DNA of 64,000 nucleotides from an uncultured Zoogloea sp. (GTDB lineage Bacteria > Pseudomonadota > Gammaproteobacteria > Burkholderiales > Rhodocyclaceae): NCBI GenBank assembly GCA_937967645.1, contig CALBTT010000184.1, forward strand, positions 1-64,000, in the 5' to 3' direction. Both the position numbers and the translations under genes were made by a program. Under the pieces are notes generated by a model that saw only the letters and a program-made list of their open reading frames with translations, ran no database searches and was not told the origin of the DNA. Shown here one piece after another: positions 55,382-64,000 of this stretch. How positions within the stretch are numbered: position 1 is the stretch's first letter; each line of letters starts with the position of its first letter.

Positions 55382-56167
55382 ATGGATATCCGGAAGCTTG
55401 GCTCGCCGATTACGGCAAGTCAGCGCCACAGCTATCGGGAGGCACCGGACAGCAGCTTCTACGCCGCCTATCAGGCAGCCTTCCAGGCCCAGGCCGCCCA
55501 GGGCGGCGATACAGGCACCAATACGGGTAGCGGCAATGGGGCACAGACGCTGGAGAACATTCTCGGTGCCACCCACACCGAGCTGTCGGCGATGCGGGGG
55601 GTCAGCAGGGAAAGCCAGGCGGTCTACGCAGCGGTCCTGAACAAGGCGTACAGCTCGGGCGGCATGGACAATGCCCGCCAGTTCCTGTCGACCCTGTCGG
55701 CCCTCGAGATGGATGCGGTACGCCAGAACCACTGCCTGGCCGATACCATCGACCGCGCATCACTGAGCGAGGAAGGGGCGGCCAACCTGCTGCTGCCGGA
55801 GGGCTACAGCGTCGACCTGAACCACGACGGGATCGACGAGGTGGGCGCCGCACGCACCGCCCACTTCCCGCCCCAGGACGCCCCGGCGGAGTTCCGCGAA
55901 GCCTGGTTCCAGGCCACCGCCGGGATGGATGAGGGCAGCATGATGACCTACGGCCTGATGATGCACGACTCCATCTATGGCCTGCAGATCGATGGCCAGA
56001 GCCTGGGCTCGCGCTACGCAGTCGACGACATGGACAGCTACCGCGAGATCGTCACCAATTACCTGGCCTCATTGGAGGCGTTCAAGGGCTTCCTGGCCGA
56101 AGGTCAGTACGAACGCGACAAGGCCTTCTTCACCCGGCTGCAGGCATTGCTGGCGGCGGGGGGCTGA
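55382..56167 (+). CDS. Hypothetical protein with EF-hand-like calcium motif
   Basis: 261 aa. Start ATG 55382 has a strong AAGGAGG site. There is no signal peptide or membrane helix. A region rich in glycine, threonine and alanine (QAAQGGDTGTNTGSGNG) precedes a helical domain, and DLNHDGIDEVGAA has the D-x-N-x-D-G spacing of a calcium-binding loop. I do not recognise the family. Its 3' end overlaps the convergent sensor kinase gene by 38 bp. Confidence 0.6.
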   Translation: MDIRKLGSPITASQRHSYREAPDSSFYAAYQAAFQAQAAQGGDTGTNTGSGNGAQTLENILGATHTELSAMRGVSRESQAVYAAVLNKAYSSGGMDNARQFLSTLSALEMDAVRQNHCLADTIDRASLSEEGAANLLLPEGYSVDLNHDGIDEVGAARTAHFPPQDAPAEFREAWFQATAGMDEGSMMTYGLMMHDSIYGLQIDGQSLGSRYAVDDMDSYREIVTNYLASLEAFKGFLAEGQYERDKAFFTRLQALLAAGG

Positions 56168-57257
56168 GGCCGTCCGGACGGGCGGCCGCGTGGCAGGGGA
56201 CGGACAGCGTGAAGCGGGTGCCGCCGGACGCCGCCGCGACACAGCCGACCCGGCCACCGTGGGCCTGCACGATGGCCCGGACGATGGCCAGACCGAGCCC
56301 GCTGCCGCCACTGTGGCGGGCACGGGAGTCGTCGCCCCGCACGAAGGCCTCGAAGATGTGGGCGGCGACCTCTCCGGGGATCCCCGGCCCGTCGTCCTCG
56401 ATGCCGAGGGTGAACTCCCCCCCGTCGCATTCGGCCCGGATGCGCAAGCCGCCCGGCTGGGCGTAGCGGCGCGCGTTCTCAAGCAGGGCGATCACCGCCT
56501 GGCGCATCCGCGACGCATCGCATTCGACCGTGCAGGTGGCCGGCAGCTGCACGTCCAGGACAAGCTGGGCGGCGCGCAGGTCGGGCTCGACCAGCTGGAC
56601 GGTGGCGCGGATCTCCGCGGACAGGTCCACCGTCTCGATACGCAGGCTGAGGTGGCCGCTGTCGGCGAGGCTCAGCACGCGCAGGTCCTCGATCAGGCGG
56701 GACAGCCCTTCGACCTGGGCAAGCAGGCTGCGGAACAGCGCCTCGTCGGGCTGGAACACCCCTTCGGCGAGGCCTTGCAGGCGCCCCCGCAGGATGGTCA
56801 CCGGGGTACGCAGCTCGTGGGCGATCGCGGCGTTCCAGGTGACCATCTCGCTGGTCATGCGCTGCAGACGCTCGGCCATGGAGTTGAAATCCTCGACGAG
56901 CGCCGAGGTTTCGCCGAGGGAACGATCCCCGGCATGCGCCCGGGCCTCCAGATCGCCATGGGCCAGCCGCCGCACGCTCTCCGTGACCGAGTTGAGGGGC
57001 TGGATGATGCGCCGCGAGAAACGCGTCGCCGTATGCACCGCCAGCGCCAGCCCCAGCAGCGTCATGGTGGCGATCAGGATCCACTCCGAGGTGGTCGGTG
57101 GCCAGCTGTCCACGCTGGGCGAGACCAGGGACGGATTCAGCTTCATCGCGATGGCGTAGAACATGTAGAAGCTGACGTGCAGCAGCAGCATCACGCTGAG
57201 GGCCATCGCCGACATGGACAGCACGAGTTGCCGGCTCAGGCCGGAGCGCTTCGTCAT
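56130..57257 (-). CDS. BaeS/AdeS-like sensor histidine kinase
   Basis: 375 aa. Two membrane helices flank a short periplasmic loop, then a HAMP-like linker, a kinase with NAAIAHELRTPVTILRGRLQGL, and an ATPase domain with GGSGLGLAIVRAIVQAHGG. It overlaps the response regulator gene by four bases and lies divergently from an RND efflux pump. Such pairs (BaeSR, AdeRS) control multidrug or solvent pumps. Confidence 0.87.
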   Translation of the reverse strand: MTKRSGLSRQLVLSMSAMALSVMLLLHVSFYMFYAIAMKLNPSLVSPSVDSWPPTTSEWILIATMTLLGLALAVHTATRFSRRIIQPLNSVTESVRRLAHGDLEARAHAGDRSLGETSALVEDFNSMAERLQRMTSEMVTWNAAIAHELRTPVTILRGRLQGLAEGVFQPDEALFRSLLAQVEGLSRLIEDLRVLSLADSGHLSLRIETVDLSAEIRATVQLVEPDLRAAQLVLDVQLPATCTVECDASRMRQAVIALLENARRYAQPGGLRIRAECDGGEFTLGIEDDGPGIPGEVAAHIFEAFVRGDDSRARHSGGSGLGLAIVRAIVQAHGGRVGCVAAASGGTRFTLSVPCHAAARPDGLSPPPPAMPAAG

Positions 57258-57988
57258 GGCACGTCCTCGAGACGGTAGCCAACCCCGCGCAAGCTCACCG
57301 GCATGCCCTGGACGGCGACCTCCTCCAGCTTCTTGCGCAGCTTGCTGATGTGGCTGTCCACCGTGCGCTCCAGCACCTCGCCCTCGGGCAGGCAGGCGGC
57401 GATCAGCTCGCTGCGGCTGAAGACCCGGCGTGGCGCCCGGGCGAGATGGGCGAGGATGCGGAACTCGGTGAGGGTCAGGGTCAGCACCTGGCGCGCGCCG
57501 TCCGGCGCCACCACCGCCACCCGGAAGGCCTCCAGATCGATCTCCAGGGGCCCCACCCGCAACACATCCGGACGATCCTGCTCGGCGCGCCGGGTGCGAC
57601 GCAGCACGGCACGTACCCGGGCAGCAACCTCGGCCGGGTTGAAGGGCTTGACCACGTAATCGTCGGCACCGATGCGCAAGGCCATCAGCTTGTCGATGTC
57701 CTGATCGTGGGCCGTCACCATGATCACCGGGGTGTGCCCCCGCGCCCTGATCTCGGACAAGACTTGCCAGCCGTCAGCACGGGGCATCTGCACATCGAGC
57801 AGCACCAGATCGGGCTTCAGGGCCAGGTGCATCTCGAGCGCGGTCCGGCCGTCGGCCGCCCATGCCGACCGGATGCCCTCCCGCGCCAGATAAGCCTTGA
57901 GGATGTCGACGATCTCCGGTTCGTCCTCCGCAATCAGCACCAGCGCCTGGGCTTCCGCCCCGGCGTTGCGCTCGAGAAAGGGGTTCAT
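57254..57988 (-). CDS. OmpR-family response regulator (BaeR/AdeR-like)
   Basis: 244 aa. The receiver has LIAEDEPEIVDILKAYL, LVLLDVQMPRADG and VVKPFNPAEV. The C-terminal winged helix has LTLTEFRILAHLARAP and VDSHISKLRKKLEE. The start is ATG 57988. It is 139 bp from the divergent pump genes, so it is the likely regulator of that promoter. Confidence 0.87.
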   Translation of the reverse strand: MNPFLERNAGAEAQALVLIAEDEPEIVDILKAYLAREGIRSAWAADGRTALEMHLALKPDLVLLDVQMPRADGWQVLSEIRARGHTPVIMVTAHDQDIDKLMALRIGADDYVVKPFNPAEVAARVRAVLRRTRRAEQDRPDVLRVGPLEIDLEAFRVAVVAPDGARQVLTLTLTEFRILAHLARAPRRVFSRSELIAACLPEGEVLERTVDSHISKLRKKLEEVAVQGMPVSLRGVGYRLEDVP

Positions 57989-58127
57989 TCGCGCCCCCAG
58001 GCGACATTGAGGCTCATCTCCATCGTTTCTCCATCCTTCTCCCGCTAAGGCCCAACATTTGGCGCCTAGTCTTGCGATTTTACATTTGGCCAGCACCGCG
58101 CCCATCCGGTGCCGCTTTCGATACACG

Positions 58128-59279
58128 ATGAAATCCGTCAGTCTGCTTCGACTCATTCCTCTGCTCGGCCTGGGGGCGGTGCTTGCCGCCTGCACCCAGG
58201 CCGAGGCACCTCCCCCTCCGCCGGAGGCCGCCCTGGTCTCCACCACCCGCGTGGTGAGCGGCCCCGTCCGTCTGGAGGACGAACTCCCCGGCCGGGTCGC
58301 AGCCATGCGCAGCGCCGAGATCCGTCCCCAGGTGGGCGGTATCGTACAGAAGCGGCTCTTCGAACAAGGCGCCGAAGTCCGCGAGGGACAGCCCCTGTTC
58401 CAGATCAACCCCGCGCCCTTCAAGGCCGAGGTGGATAGTGCCGAGGCCGCCCTCAAGCGGGCGATGACTGCCCTCGAGCGTGCCAGGCTGCAGGTCGAGC
58501 GCCTCGAACCCCTGGTCGAAGCCGATGCGGTGAGCCGCCAGCTGTACGACGACGCGGTGTCCCAGCGCAACCAGGCCGCGGCAGACGTGGCCCAGGCCCG
58601 CGCGACGCTGGCGCGGCGGCAGCTCGACCTGGGCTTTGCCACCATCCGCGCCCCCATCTCCGGGCGAATCGGCGAGGAGATGGTGACGGAGGGCGCCCTG
58701 GTGAACACCCTGGACACGACCCCCATGGCGCGCATCCAGCAGATCGACCAGGTCTACGTGGACGTGCGCCAGCCTGCCTCCATGCTCGAGACCCTGCGCA
58801 AGTCGGCGGGTCGCCCCAGCGCCGCGGATGGCCGGGCGGCGATCCTGGATGCCCAGGGCAAGCCCTATCCGGTCAAGGCGGAGATCCTGTTCTCGGGGAT
58901 CAACGTGGACGCCGGCACCGGCGACGTGGTGCTGCGGATCCGTGTCGAGAACACTGGCCGGCACCTGCTGCCCGGTATGTATGTACGCGCCCGGGTGCCG
59001 CAGGGCGGGGCGACCGAAGGCATCCTCGTGCCCCAGCAGGCGATCGTCCGGACCGCCGACGGCCTGAGCCGCGTGTGGGTCATCGACGGAGACGGCAAGG
59101 CACGCCAGCTCGCCGTTCAACTCGGCAAGGTGGTGGACGGCCACTACCTCGTGTCGAGCGGCCTGAAGGCGGGCGACAAGTTGGTCGTGGAAGGCCTGGA
59201 CCGCCTCAAGGACGGGGACGGCGTCACCGAGCAGGCCTGGAAGGGCATGCCCCAGCCGGCCGCCCAGGCCGCCCGCTGA
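58128..59279 (+). CDS. RND efflux periplasmic adaptor (membrane fusion protein)
   Basis: 383 aa. The N-terminal lipobox (GAVLAACTQ) marks a lipid-anchored adaptor of the AcrA/MexA group. VVSGPVRLEDELPGRVAAMRSAEIRPQVGG and QIRAPISGRIG-like blocks (ATIRAPISGRIGEEMV) form the lipoyl and barrel parts, with the coiled-coil hairpin between. It starts the adaptor-pump-outer membrane set, with the pump gene 14 bp downstream. Confidence 0.9.
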   Translation: MKSVSLLRLIPLLGLGAVLAACTQAEAPPPPPEAALVSTTRVVSGPVRLEDELPGRVAAMRSAEIRPQVGGIVQKRLFEQGAEVREGQPLFQINPAPFKAEVDSAEAALKRAMTALERARLQVERLEPLVEADAVSRQLYDDAVSQRNQAAADVAQARATLARRQLDLGFATIRAPISGRIGEEMVTEGALVNTLDTTPMARIQQIDQVYVDVRQPASMLETLRKSAGRPSAADGRAAILDAQGKPYPVKAEILFSGINVDAGTGDVVLRIRVENTGRHLLPGMYVRARVPQGGATEGILVPQQAIVRTADGLSRVWVIDGDGKARQLAVQLGKVVDGHYLVSSGLKAGDKLVVEGLDRLKDGDGVTEQAWKGMPQPAAQAAR

Positions 59280-59293
59280 GAGAGGCGTCGATC

Positions 59294-62200
59294 ATGCCCG
59301 CCTTCTTCATCAACCGCCCCGTGTTCGCATGGGTCGTGGCCCTCTTCATCATCCTGCTCGGCCTCATCGCGATTCCGCAGCTGCCGATCGCCCGCTACCC
59401 CACCGTGGCCCCGCCGACGGTGAGCATCTACGCGGCCTACCCCGGGGCCACGCCCCAGACCATGAACGACGCGGTGGTCGGCCTCATCGAACGGGAGCTG
59501 TCGAGCGTCAAGAACCTGCTCTACTTCGAATCCGCGACCGACACCTCGGGCAGCGCGGAGATCCGCATCACCTTCAAGCCCGGCACCCACCCGGAACTGG
59601 CCCAGGTGGACGTGCAGAACCGCATCAAGACCGTGGAGCCGCGGCTGCCGGCGGTGGTCCGCCAGAACGGGCTCAAGTTCGAGTCGGCGGCCTCCTCCTT
59701 CCTGATGATCGTCGGTCTCAAGGCCACCAACGGGCAGTACGACGAGGTGGCCCTCAGCGACTACCTCGCCCGCAACGTGATCGAGGAGCTGCGCCGCATC
59801 GAAGGTGTCGGGCGGGTCCAGCTGTTCGGCTCGGAGCGCGCCATGCGCATCTGGGTGGATCCGGCCAGGCTGCTCTCCTACCAGCTCTCGATGGGCGACC
59901 TGAGCGATGCGATCGTCCGCCAGAACGCCCAGATCGCGCCGGGACGCGTCGGCGGTGCGCCGACGGTGGCCGGCCAGCGCGTGACGGTTCCGGTGACGGT
60001 TCAGGGGCAGTTGCAAACCCCTGAACAATTCGCCGCGATCGTGCTGAAGGCGAGCCCCGACGGCTCCAAGGTGGTGCTCGGCGACGTCGCCCGTGTAGAA
60101 CTGGGCGCGCAGACCTATGCCGAGTCCATCCGCGAGAACGGACAGCCCGGCTCGGCGCTGGGCGTGCAGCTGGCCCCGGGGGCCAACGCGGTGCGCACCG
60201 CCGCGGCAGTGCGGGCGCGGCTGGCGGAGCTGTCTGCCTCCATGCCCAGCGGGATCAGCTACTCGGTGCCCTTCGACACCGCCCCCTTCGTGCAGATCTC
60301 CATCGAGCAGGTGGCCAAGACCTTGCTGGAGGCGATGGTGCTGGTGTTCCTGGTCATGTACCTGTTCCTGCAGAACATCCGCTACACGCTGATCCCCGCG
60401 ATCGTCGCGCCGATCGCCCTGCTCGGCACCTTTGCGGTGATGCTGGTGACGGGCTTCTCGATCAACGTGCTGACCATGTTCGGCATGGTGCTGGCGATCG
60501 GCATCATCGTGGATGACGCCATCGTGGTGGTGGAGAACGTCGAGCGGCTGATGGTGCAGGAGCGCCTGTCGCCCCGGGAGGCGACACTCAAGGCCATGAA
60601 GGAGATCACCGGCGCGGTGGTCGGCATCACCCTGGTGCTGATCGCCGTATTCATCCCGATGGCCTTCGCCAGCGGCTCCGTGGGGGTCATCTACCGCCAG
60701 TTCTCCCTGTCGATGGCGGTGGCCATCCTGTTCTCGGCCTTCCTGGCACTCAGCCTGACACCTGCCCTGTGCGCCACCCTGCTCAAGCCGGTGGCCGGGC
60801 ATGCCCACGCCGGGGGCTTCTTCGGCGCCTTCAACCGGGGCTTCAACCGCATGACGGCCCGCTACGGCAGTGGCGTGCAGGGTCTGGTCAGACGGAGCGG
60901 CCGGGTCATGGCGGTGTTCGCCGTGCTGGTGGCCGTGCTGGCGGTCGGCCTGGCCCGTCTGCCGTCCGCCTTTCTGCCTGAGGAAGACCAAGGCTATTTC
61001 ATGACCTCGATCCAGCTGCCCTCGGACGCCACCACCGAGCGCACCCTGGAGGTGGTGAAGACCTTCGAAGACCATGCGGCAACCCGCCCGGGCATCACCT
61101 CGACCCAGTCCGTCCTCGGCTTCAGCTTCTCCGGGTCCGGCCCCAACGCGGGCATCATCTTCTCCAACCTGAAGGGCTGGGACGAGCGCGACGGCGCCAC
61201 TGCCCAGGAGGAAGTGGCCCTGGCCCAGAATGCGATGGCGCACACGCCGGAAGGCATGGTGATGAACCTGATGCCACCGGCCATCGAGGAGCTGGGCACC
61301 TCGTCCGGCTTCAGCATGCGCCTCCAGGACAGGGCCAACCAGGGCTTCGGCGCCCTGATGAAGGCCCAGGAAGCCCTGCTGGCGATGGCCGCGCAGGATC
61401 CGGCCATCGCGATGGCCTACCCGGAAGGACTCGCCCCCGGCACCAATGTCCGGCTCGACATCGACCGGCAGAAGGCCGAGGCACTGGGCGTGTCCTTCGC
61501 CAGCATCAGCGACACCCTCAGCACCGCCATGGGCTCCCTCTACGTCAATGACTTCCCCAACGCGGGGCGCATGCAGCAGGTGATCATCCAGGCCGACGCC
61601 CGGGCGCGCATGCAGGTGGACGACATTCTCAAGCTGTACGTCCGCAACAACGTGGGCGGCATGGTCCCCCTCGGCGAGGTGGTGACGCCCGTATGGACCG
61701 ACGCGCCCCTGCAGATGGTGCGCTACAAGGGTTACCCGGCGGTCCGCATCGCCGGCAGCGCCGCGCCGGGGGTCTCGAGCGGCGAGGCGATGGCCGCCAT
61801 GGAAGCCCTGGTCGGCCGGCTGCCGCCAGGATTCGCGGTCGAGTGGACCGGGCAATCCCTCCAGGAACGCGAGTCCGCCGCCCAGGCGCCGATGCTGATG
61901 GCCCTGTCCACCCTGGTGGTCTTCCTGGTCCTGGCGGCACTCTACGAGAGCTGGGCGATCCCCCTCTCGGTGATGCTGGTCGTGCCGCTGGGGCTGATCG
62001 GGGCGGTGCTGGCGGTGAGCCTGCGCGGCATGCCCAACGACGTGTTCTTCAAGGTCGGGATGATCACCGTGATCGGCCTGTCCGCCAAGAACGCGATCCT
62101 GATCATCGAGTTTGCCAAGCAACTGCGCGAACAGGGCATGAGCCTGATGGACGCCGCCGTGGAGGCTTCGCGGCTCCGCCTGCGCCCGATCCTGATGACC

Positions 62201-62422
62201 TCCCTGGCCTTTGCGCTGGGCGTGGTACCCCTGATGCTGGCCAGCGGCGCCAGTGCCGAGACCCAGCACGCCATCGGCACCGGCGTGTTCGGCGGAATGG
62301 TCACCGCGACGCTGCTGGCGGTGTTCTTCGTTCCTGTCTTCTTTGTCTTTGTCCTGGGATTCCAGGCACGTCTGCGGGGACGCCCCGGCGGCATGCCCCG
62401 GACCAACCCTGGAGAGAACTGA
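59294..62422 (+). CDS. RND efflux pump inner-membrane transporter (HAE1 family)
   Basis: 1042 aa, full length. N-terminal MPAFFINRPVFAWVVALFII is typical for AcrB/MexB relatives. The proton-relay residues are present: the DD pair in GIIVDDAIVVVENV and the lysine in GLSAKNAILIIEFAKQ. It exports hydrophobic drugs or solvents. In an aromatic-degrading context, export of toluene or other solvents is a plausible role, though it is inferred from position only. Confidence 0.92.
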   Translation: MPAFFINRPVFAWVVALFIILLGLIAIPQLPIARYPTVAPPTVSIYAAYPGATPQTMNDAVVGLIERELSSVKNLLYFESATDTSGSAEIRITFKPGTHPELAQVDVQNRIKTVEPRLPAVVRQNGLKFESAASSFLMIVGLKATNGQYDEVALSDYLARNVIEELRRIEGVGRVQLFGSERAMRIWVDPARLLSYQLSMGDLSDAIVRQNAQIAPGRVGGAPTVAGQRVTVPVTVQGQLQTPEQFAAIVLKASPDGSKVVLGDVARVELGAQTYAESIRENGQPGSALGVQLAPGANAVRTAAAVRARLAELSASMPSGISYSVPFDTAPFVQISIEQVAKTLLEAMVLVFLVMYLFLQNIRYTLIPAIVAPIALLGTFAVMLVTGFSINVLTMFGMVLAIGIIVDDAIVVVENVERLMVQERLSPREATLKAMKEITGAVVGITLVLIAVFIPMAFASGSVGVIYRQFSLSMAVAILFSAFLALSLTPALCATLLKPVAGHAHAGGFFGAFNRGFNRMTARYGSGVQGLVRRSGRVMAVFAVLVAVLAVGLARLPSAFLPEEDQGYFMTSIQLPSDATTERTLEVVKTFEDHAATRPGITSTQSVLGFSFSGSGPNAGIIFSNLKGWDERDGATAQEEVALAQNAMAHTPEGMVMNLMPPAIEELGTSSGFSMRLQDRANQGFGALMKAQEALLAMAAQDPAIAMAYPEGLAPGTNVRLDIDRQKAEALGVSFASISDTLSTAMGSLYVNDFPNAGRMQQVIIQADARARMQVDDILKLYVRNNVGGMVPLGEVVTPVWTDAPLQMVRYKGYPAVRIAGSAAPGVSSGEAMAAMEALVGRLPPGFAVEWTGQSLQERESAAQAPMLMALSTLVVFLVLAALYESWAIPLSVMLVVPLGLIGAVLAVSLRGMPNDVFFKVGMITVIGLSAKNAILIIEFAKQLREQGMSLMDAAVEASRLRLRPILMTSLAFALGVVPLMLASGASAETQHAIGTGVFGGMVTATLLAVFFVPVFFVFVLGFQARLRGRPGGMPRTNPGEN

Positions 62423-62425
62423 ACC

Positions 62426-63832
62426 ATGCGGATCATTCCTGTTTCCCTGGCCTTTCTGCTGAGCGCCTGCGCCCTCACGCCGCCACTCGCAAGCCCGGAT
62501 CCGGCGCTGCCGGTGGCCTATGCCGACAGCCCCGACGCGGCCGGCAACGCCGCCGACCTGGGCTGGCGGCAGATGTTCGGCGACCCGCGTCTGCAGCGCC
62601 TGGTCACCATCGCCCTCGACAACAACCGGGACCTGCGTATCGCCCTGCTCAACGTGGACGCGGTGCGCGCCCAGTACGGCATTGAACGGAGCGCCCTGTT
62701 GCCTCAGGTGGATGCCCGCCTCAGCGGTGGGAGGGAACGAACGGCCGCCAGCGGGGCGAGCGCCGCCAGCCTGCAGGGCACCCATGCGGCCGGCCTGGCC
62801 ATCAGCGCCTTCGAGATCGATCTGTTCGGCCGGGTCAGGGCCCTCTCGGACGCGGCACTGGCGCGCTACCTGGCCAGCGCCGAGGCGGCCCGTGCGGCCC
62901 GCATCAGCCTGATCGCCGCGGTGGCAGACGCCTACCTGGAAGAACGCCTGGCGATCGAGCAGCTGCGCCTCACCGAGACCACGCTTGCCGACTGGCGCCA
63001 ATCCCTGGACCTGGCGCGCCTGCTGAAGGATGCCAAACAGAACAGCGGGCTCGATGTGGCCCAGGCGGAGGGTCAGGTGGCCTTGGCCGAAGCCGACCTG
63101 GAGGGCCGGAAACGGGATCTCAAACAGGCCCGCAATGCGCTCGCCCTCCTCCTCGGCACCACAGTGCCGGCCGGCCTGCCTGGGGGCCTGCCTGAGGGTC
63201 TGCGCCTGGACAAACAGCCCGTGCTGACCTCGCTGCCGGCCGGGCTGCCTTCGGACCTGCTGTTGCGCCGGCCGGACATCCTCCAGGCAGAGCAGGCCCT
63301 GCGCGCAGCCAATGCGGATGTGGGCGCCGCCCGGGCGGCTTTCTTCCCGCGCCTGGCCCTCACCGCCACTCTGGGCTATGCCAGCCCGGCACTCGGGAGC
63401 CTGTTCCAGGGCGGTCAGCTGGCCTGGGGCTTCACCCCCCAGCTGATCCAGCCGCTGTTCGACAACGGCCGCCTGGAGTCCGGCCTGGATCTGGCCCGGG
63501 CCCGCCGCTCCACGGCAGTGGCCGAGTACGAGAAGTCCATTCAGACCGCGTTCAGGGAGGTGGCCGACGGCCTGGCGGCCCAGGCCACCCTGAGCCGCCA
63601 GATCGAAGCCCAGCAGCGCGCCGTCTCCAGCGCCGAACGGCGGCGCGAGCTGTCCAGCCTGCGCTACCGGGCCGGGCAGGACAGCCGGCTGGAACTGCTG
63701 GACGCCCAGCGCCAGGCTTATGCCGCCCAGCAGAACCTGCTCGGCCTGCAACGCCTGGCCTTCAAGAGCGCCGTGTCACTCTACAAGGCCCTCGGCGGCG
63801 GACTGCAGGAGACCACGCCAGCCGCGACCTGA
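62426..63832 (+). CDS. NodT-family outer-membrane efflux lipoprotein
   Basis: 468 aa. A lipobox (LLSACALTPP) is followed by two outer-membrane efflux protein repeats, with LGWRQMFGDPRLQRLVTIALDNNRDLRIALLNV and LLRRPDILQAEQALRAANADVGAARAAFFPRL as the family hallmarks. It begins four bases after the pump gene stop, completing a tripartite RND operon. Confidence 0.92.
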   Translation: MRIIPVSLAFLLSACALTPPLASPDPALPVAYADSPDAAGNAADLGWRQMFGDPRLQRLVTIALDNNRDLRIALLNVDAVRAQYGIERSALLPQVDARLSGGRERTAASGASAASLQGTHAAGLAISAFEIDLFGRVRALSDAALARYLASAEAARAARISLIAAVADAYLEERLAIEQLRLTETTLADWRQSLDLARLLKDAKQNSGLDVAQAEGQVALAEADLEGRKRDLKQARNALALLLGTTVPAGLPGGLPEGLRLDKQPVLTSLPAGLPSDLLLRRPDILQAEQALRAANADVGAARAAFFPRLALTATLGYASPALGSLFQGGQLAWGFTPQLIQPLFDNGRLESGLDLARARRSTAVAEYEKSIQTAFREVADGLAAQATLSRQIEAQQRAVSSAERRRELSSLRYRAGQDSRLELLDAQRQAYAAQQNLLGLQRLAFKSAVSLYKALGGGLQETTPAAT

Positions 63833-63852
63833 CGGGGGCACCCGCCCCCCGT
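63832..63852. terminator. GC-rich hairpin between convergent genes
   Basis: ACGGGGGC and GCCCCCCGT form a stem with a one-base bulge just after the NodT gene stop and before the end of the convergent ABC gene. No T run is present, so it is a weak candidate. Confidence 0.35.
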
Positions 63853-63857
63853 GGTGC

Positions 63858-64000
63858 TTACTTCACCAGCTTCCACTTGCCCGACGCCACCTCGATCAGC
63901 ACGGCGGACTTGGGATCGTAGCCACCGTGGTCTTCGGCGCTCATGGTGTAGGTGCCGTTGGCGCCGACCACCTTGGTGGTCTTCTCCAGCGCATTGCGCA
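63858..64000 (-). CDS. Branched-chain amino acid-type ABC transporter substrate-binding protein (C-terminal part)
   Basis: Only the last 46 or so codons are inside the window. The readable end, TTKVVGANGTYTMSAEDHGG followed by YDPKSAVLIEVASGKWKLVK, matches the C-terminus of LivK-type periplasmic binding proteins (family knowledge). The rest lies to the right. In aromatic degraders such proteins often bind aromatic acids, but nothing here shows the ligand. Confidence 0.65.
   Translation of the reverse strand, partial: RNALEKTTKVVGANGTYTMSAEDHGGYDPKSAVLIEVASGKWKLVK

Noticed and set aside
59144..63751. Very long open frame on the minus strand (1535 codons) opposite the RND pump
   Set aside because: It is a composition shadow of the GC-rich pump and outer-membrane genes: histidine/glycine/glutamine-rich, with no recognisable domain.

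Overview
The window is a high-GC stretch typical of a betaproteobacterium. The closest overall picture is a Rhodocyclales-type aromatic degrader (Azoarcus/Thauera/Aromatoleum group). This rests on gene content: phenol hydroxylase plus toluene monooxygenase plus TodST, an HpaA/HpaR regulator pair, TRAP uptake, and many hybrid kinases. The taxonomic guess is an inference.

Layout. 1-11.8 kb: the start of an HpaG-like gene (partial); an aldehyde dehydrogenase with a MetA-type outer-membrane protein, divergent from a Tat-exported GMC alcohol dehydrogenase; two AraC regulators; a second aldehyde dehydrogenase; and a DctPQM TRAP transporter. 11.9-26.5 kb, all minus strand: a complete phenol hydroxylase (dmpKLMNOP type), then a complete toluene monooxygenase (tmoABCDEF type), a TodX-type channel and a TodS/TodT two-component pair. 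26.7-28.3 kb: HpaA-type AraC activator and HpaR-type MarR repressor. 28.5-30.8 kb: two lower-GC genes (PEGA lipoprotein, DUF4105 protein) that look acquired. 31-33.7 kb: HpaI aldolase, an AEC-family carrier, a quinone reductase. 33.9-40.7 kb: a catechol meta-cleavage lower pathway operon (dmpC-E-H-I-F-G, then SDR and a long tautomerase) that has no ring-cleavage dioxygenase. 40.8-58 kb: small proteins and a dense signalling block (three hybrid kinases, HD-GYP, GGDEF, a BaeSR-like pair). 58.1-63.8 kb: a tripartite RND efflux pump. The window ends in an ABC substrate-binding protein.

How it fits together. Aromatic hydrocarbons would enter through TodX, be hydroxylated by the toluene monooxygenase and then the phenol hydroxylase to (methyl)catechols, be cleaved by a dioxygenase outside the window, and be taken to pyruvate and acetyl-CoA by the meta operon. 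The RND pump is a plausible partner for solvent tolerance. In parallel, HpaG, HpaI, HpaA and HpaR point to a 4-hydroxyphenylacetate/homoprotocatechuate pathway.

The most notable regulatory signal is an 18-bp inverted repeat of the type TCACTA-N5-TTAGTGA. It sits before the HpaG-like gene (two copies), before the TRAP operon (two copies, overlapping a good sigma-70 promoter), before the phenol hydroxylase operon (one copy) and between hpaA and hpaR (one copy). It looks like a shared HpaR operator and would place the multicomponent phenol hydroxylase in an HPA-type regulon. The toluene monooxygenase instead has its own TodT-box-like site. Four copies of a REP-like paired palindrome lie in intergenic gaps, two of them inside the meta operon.
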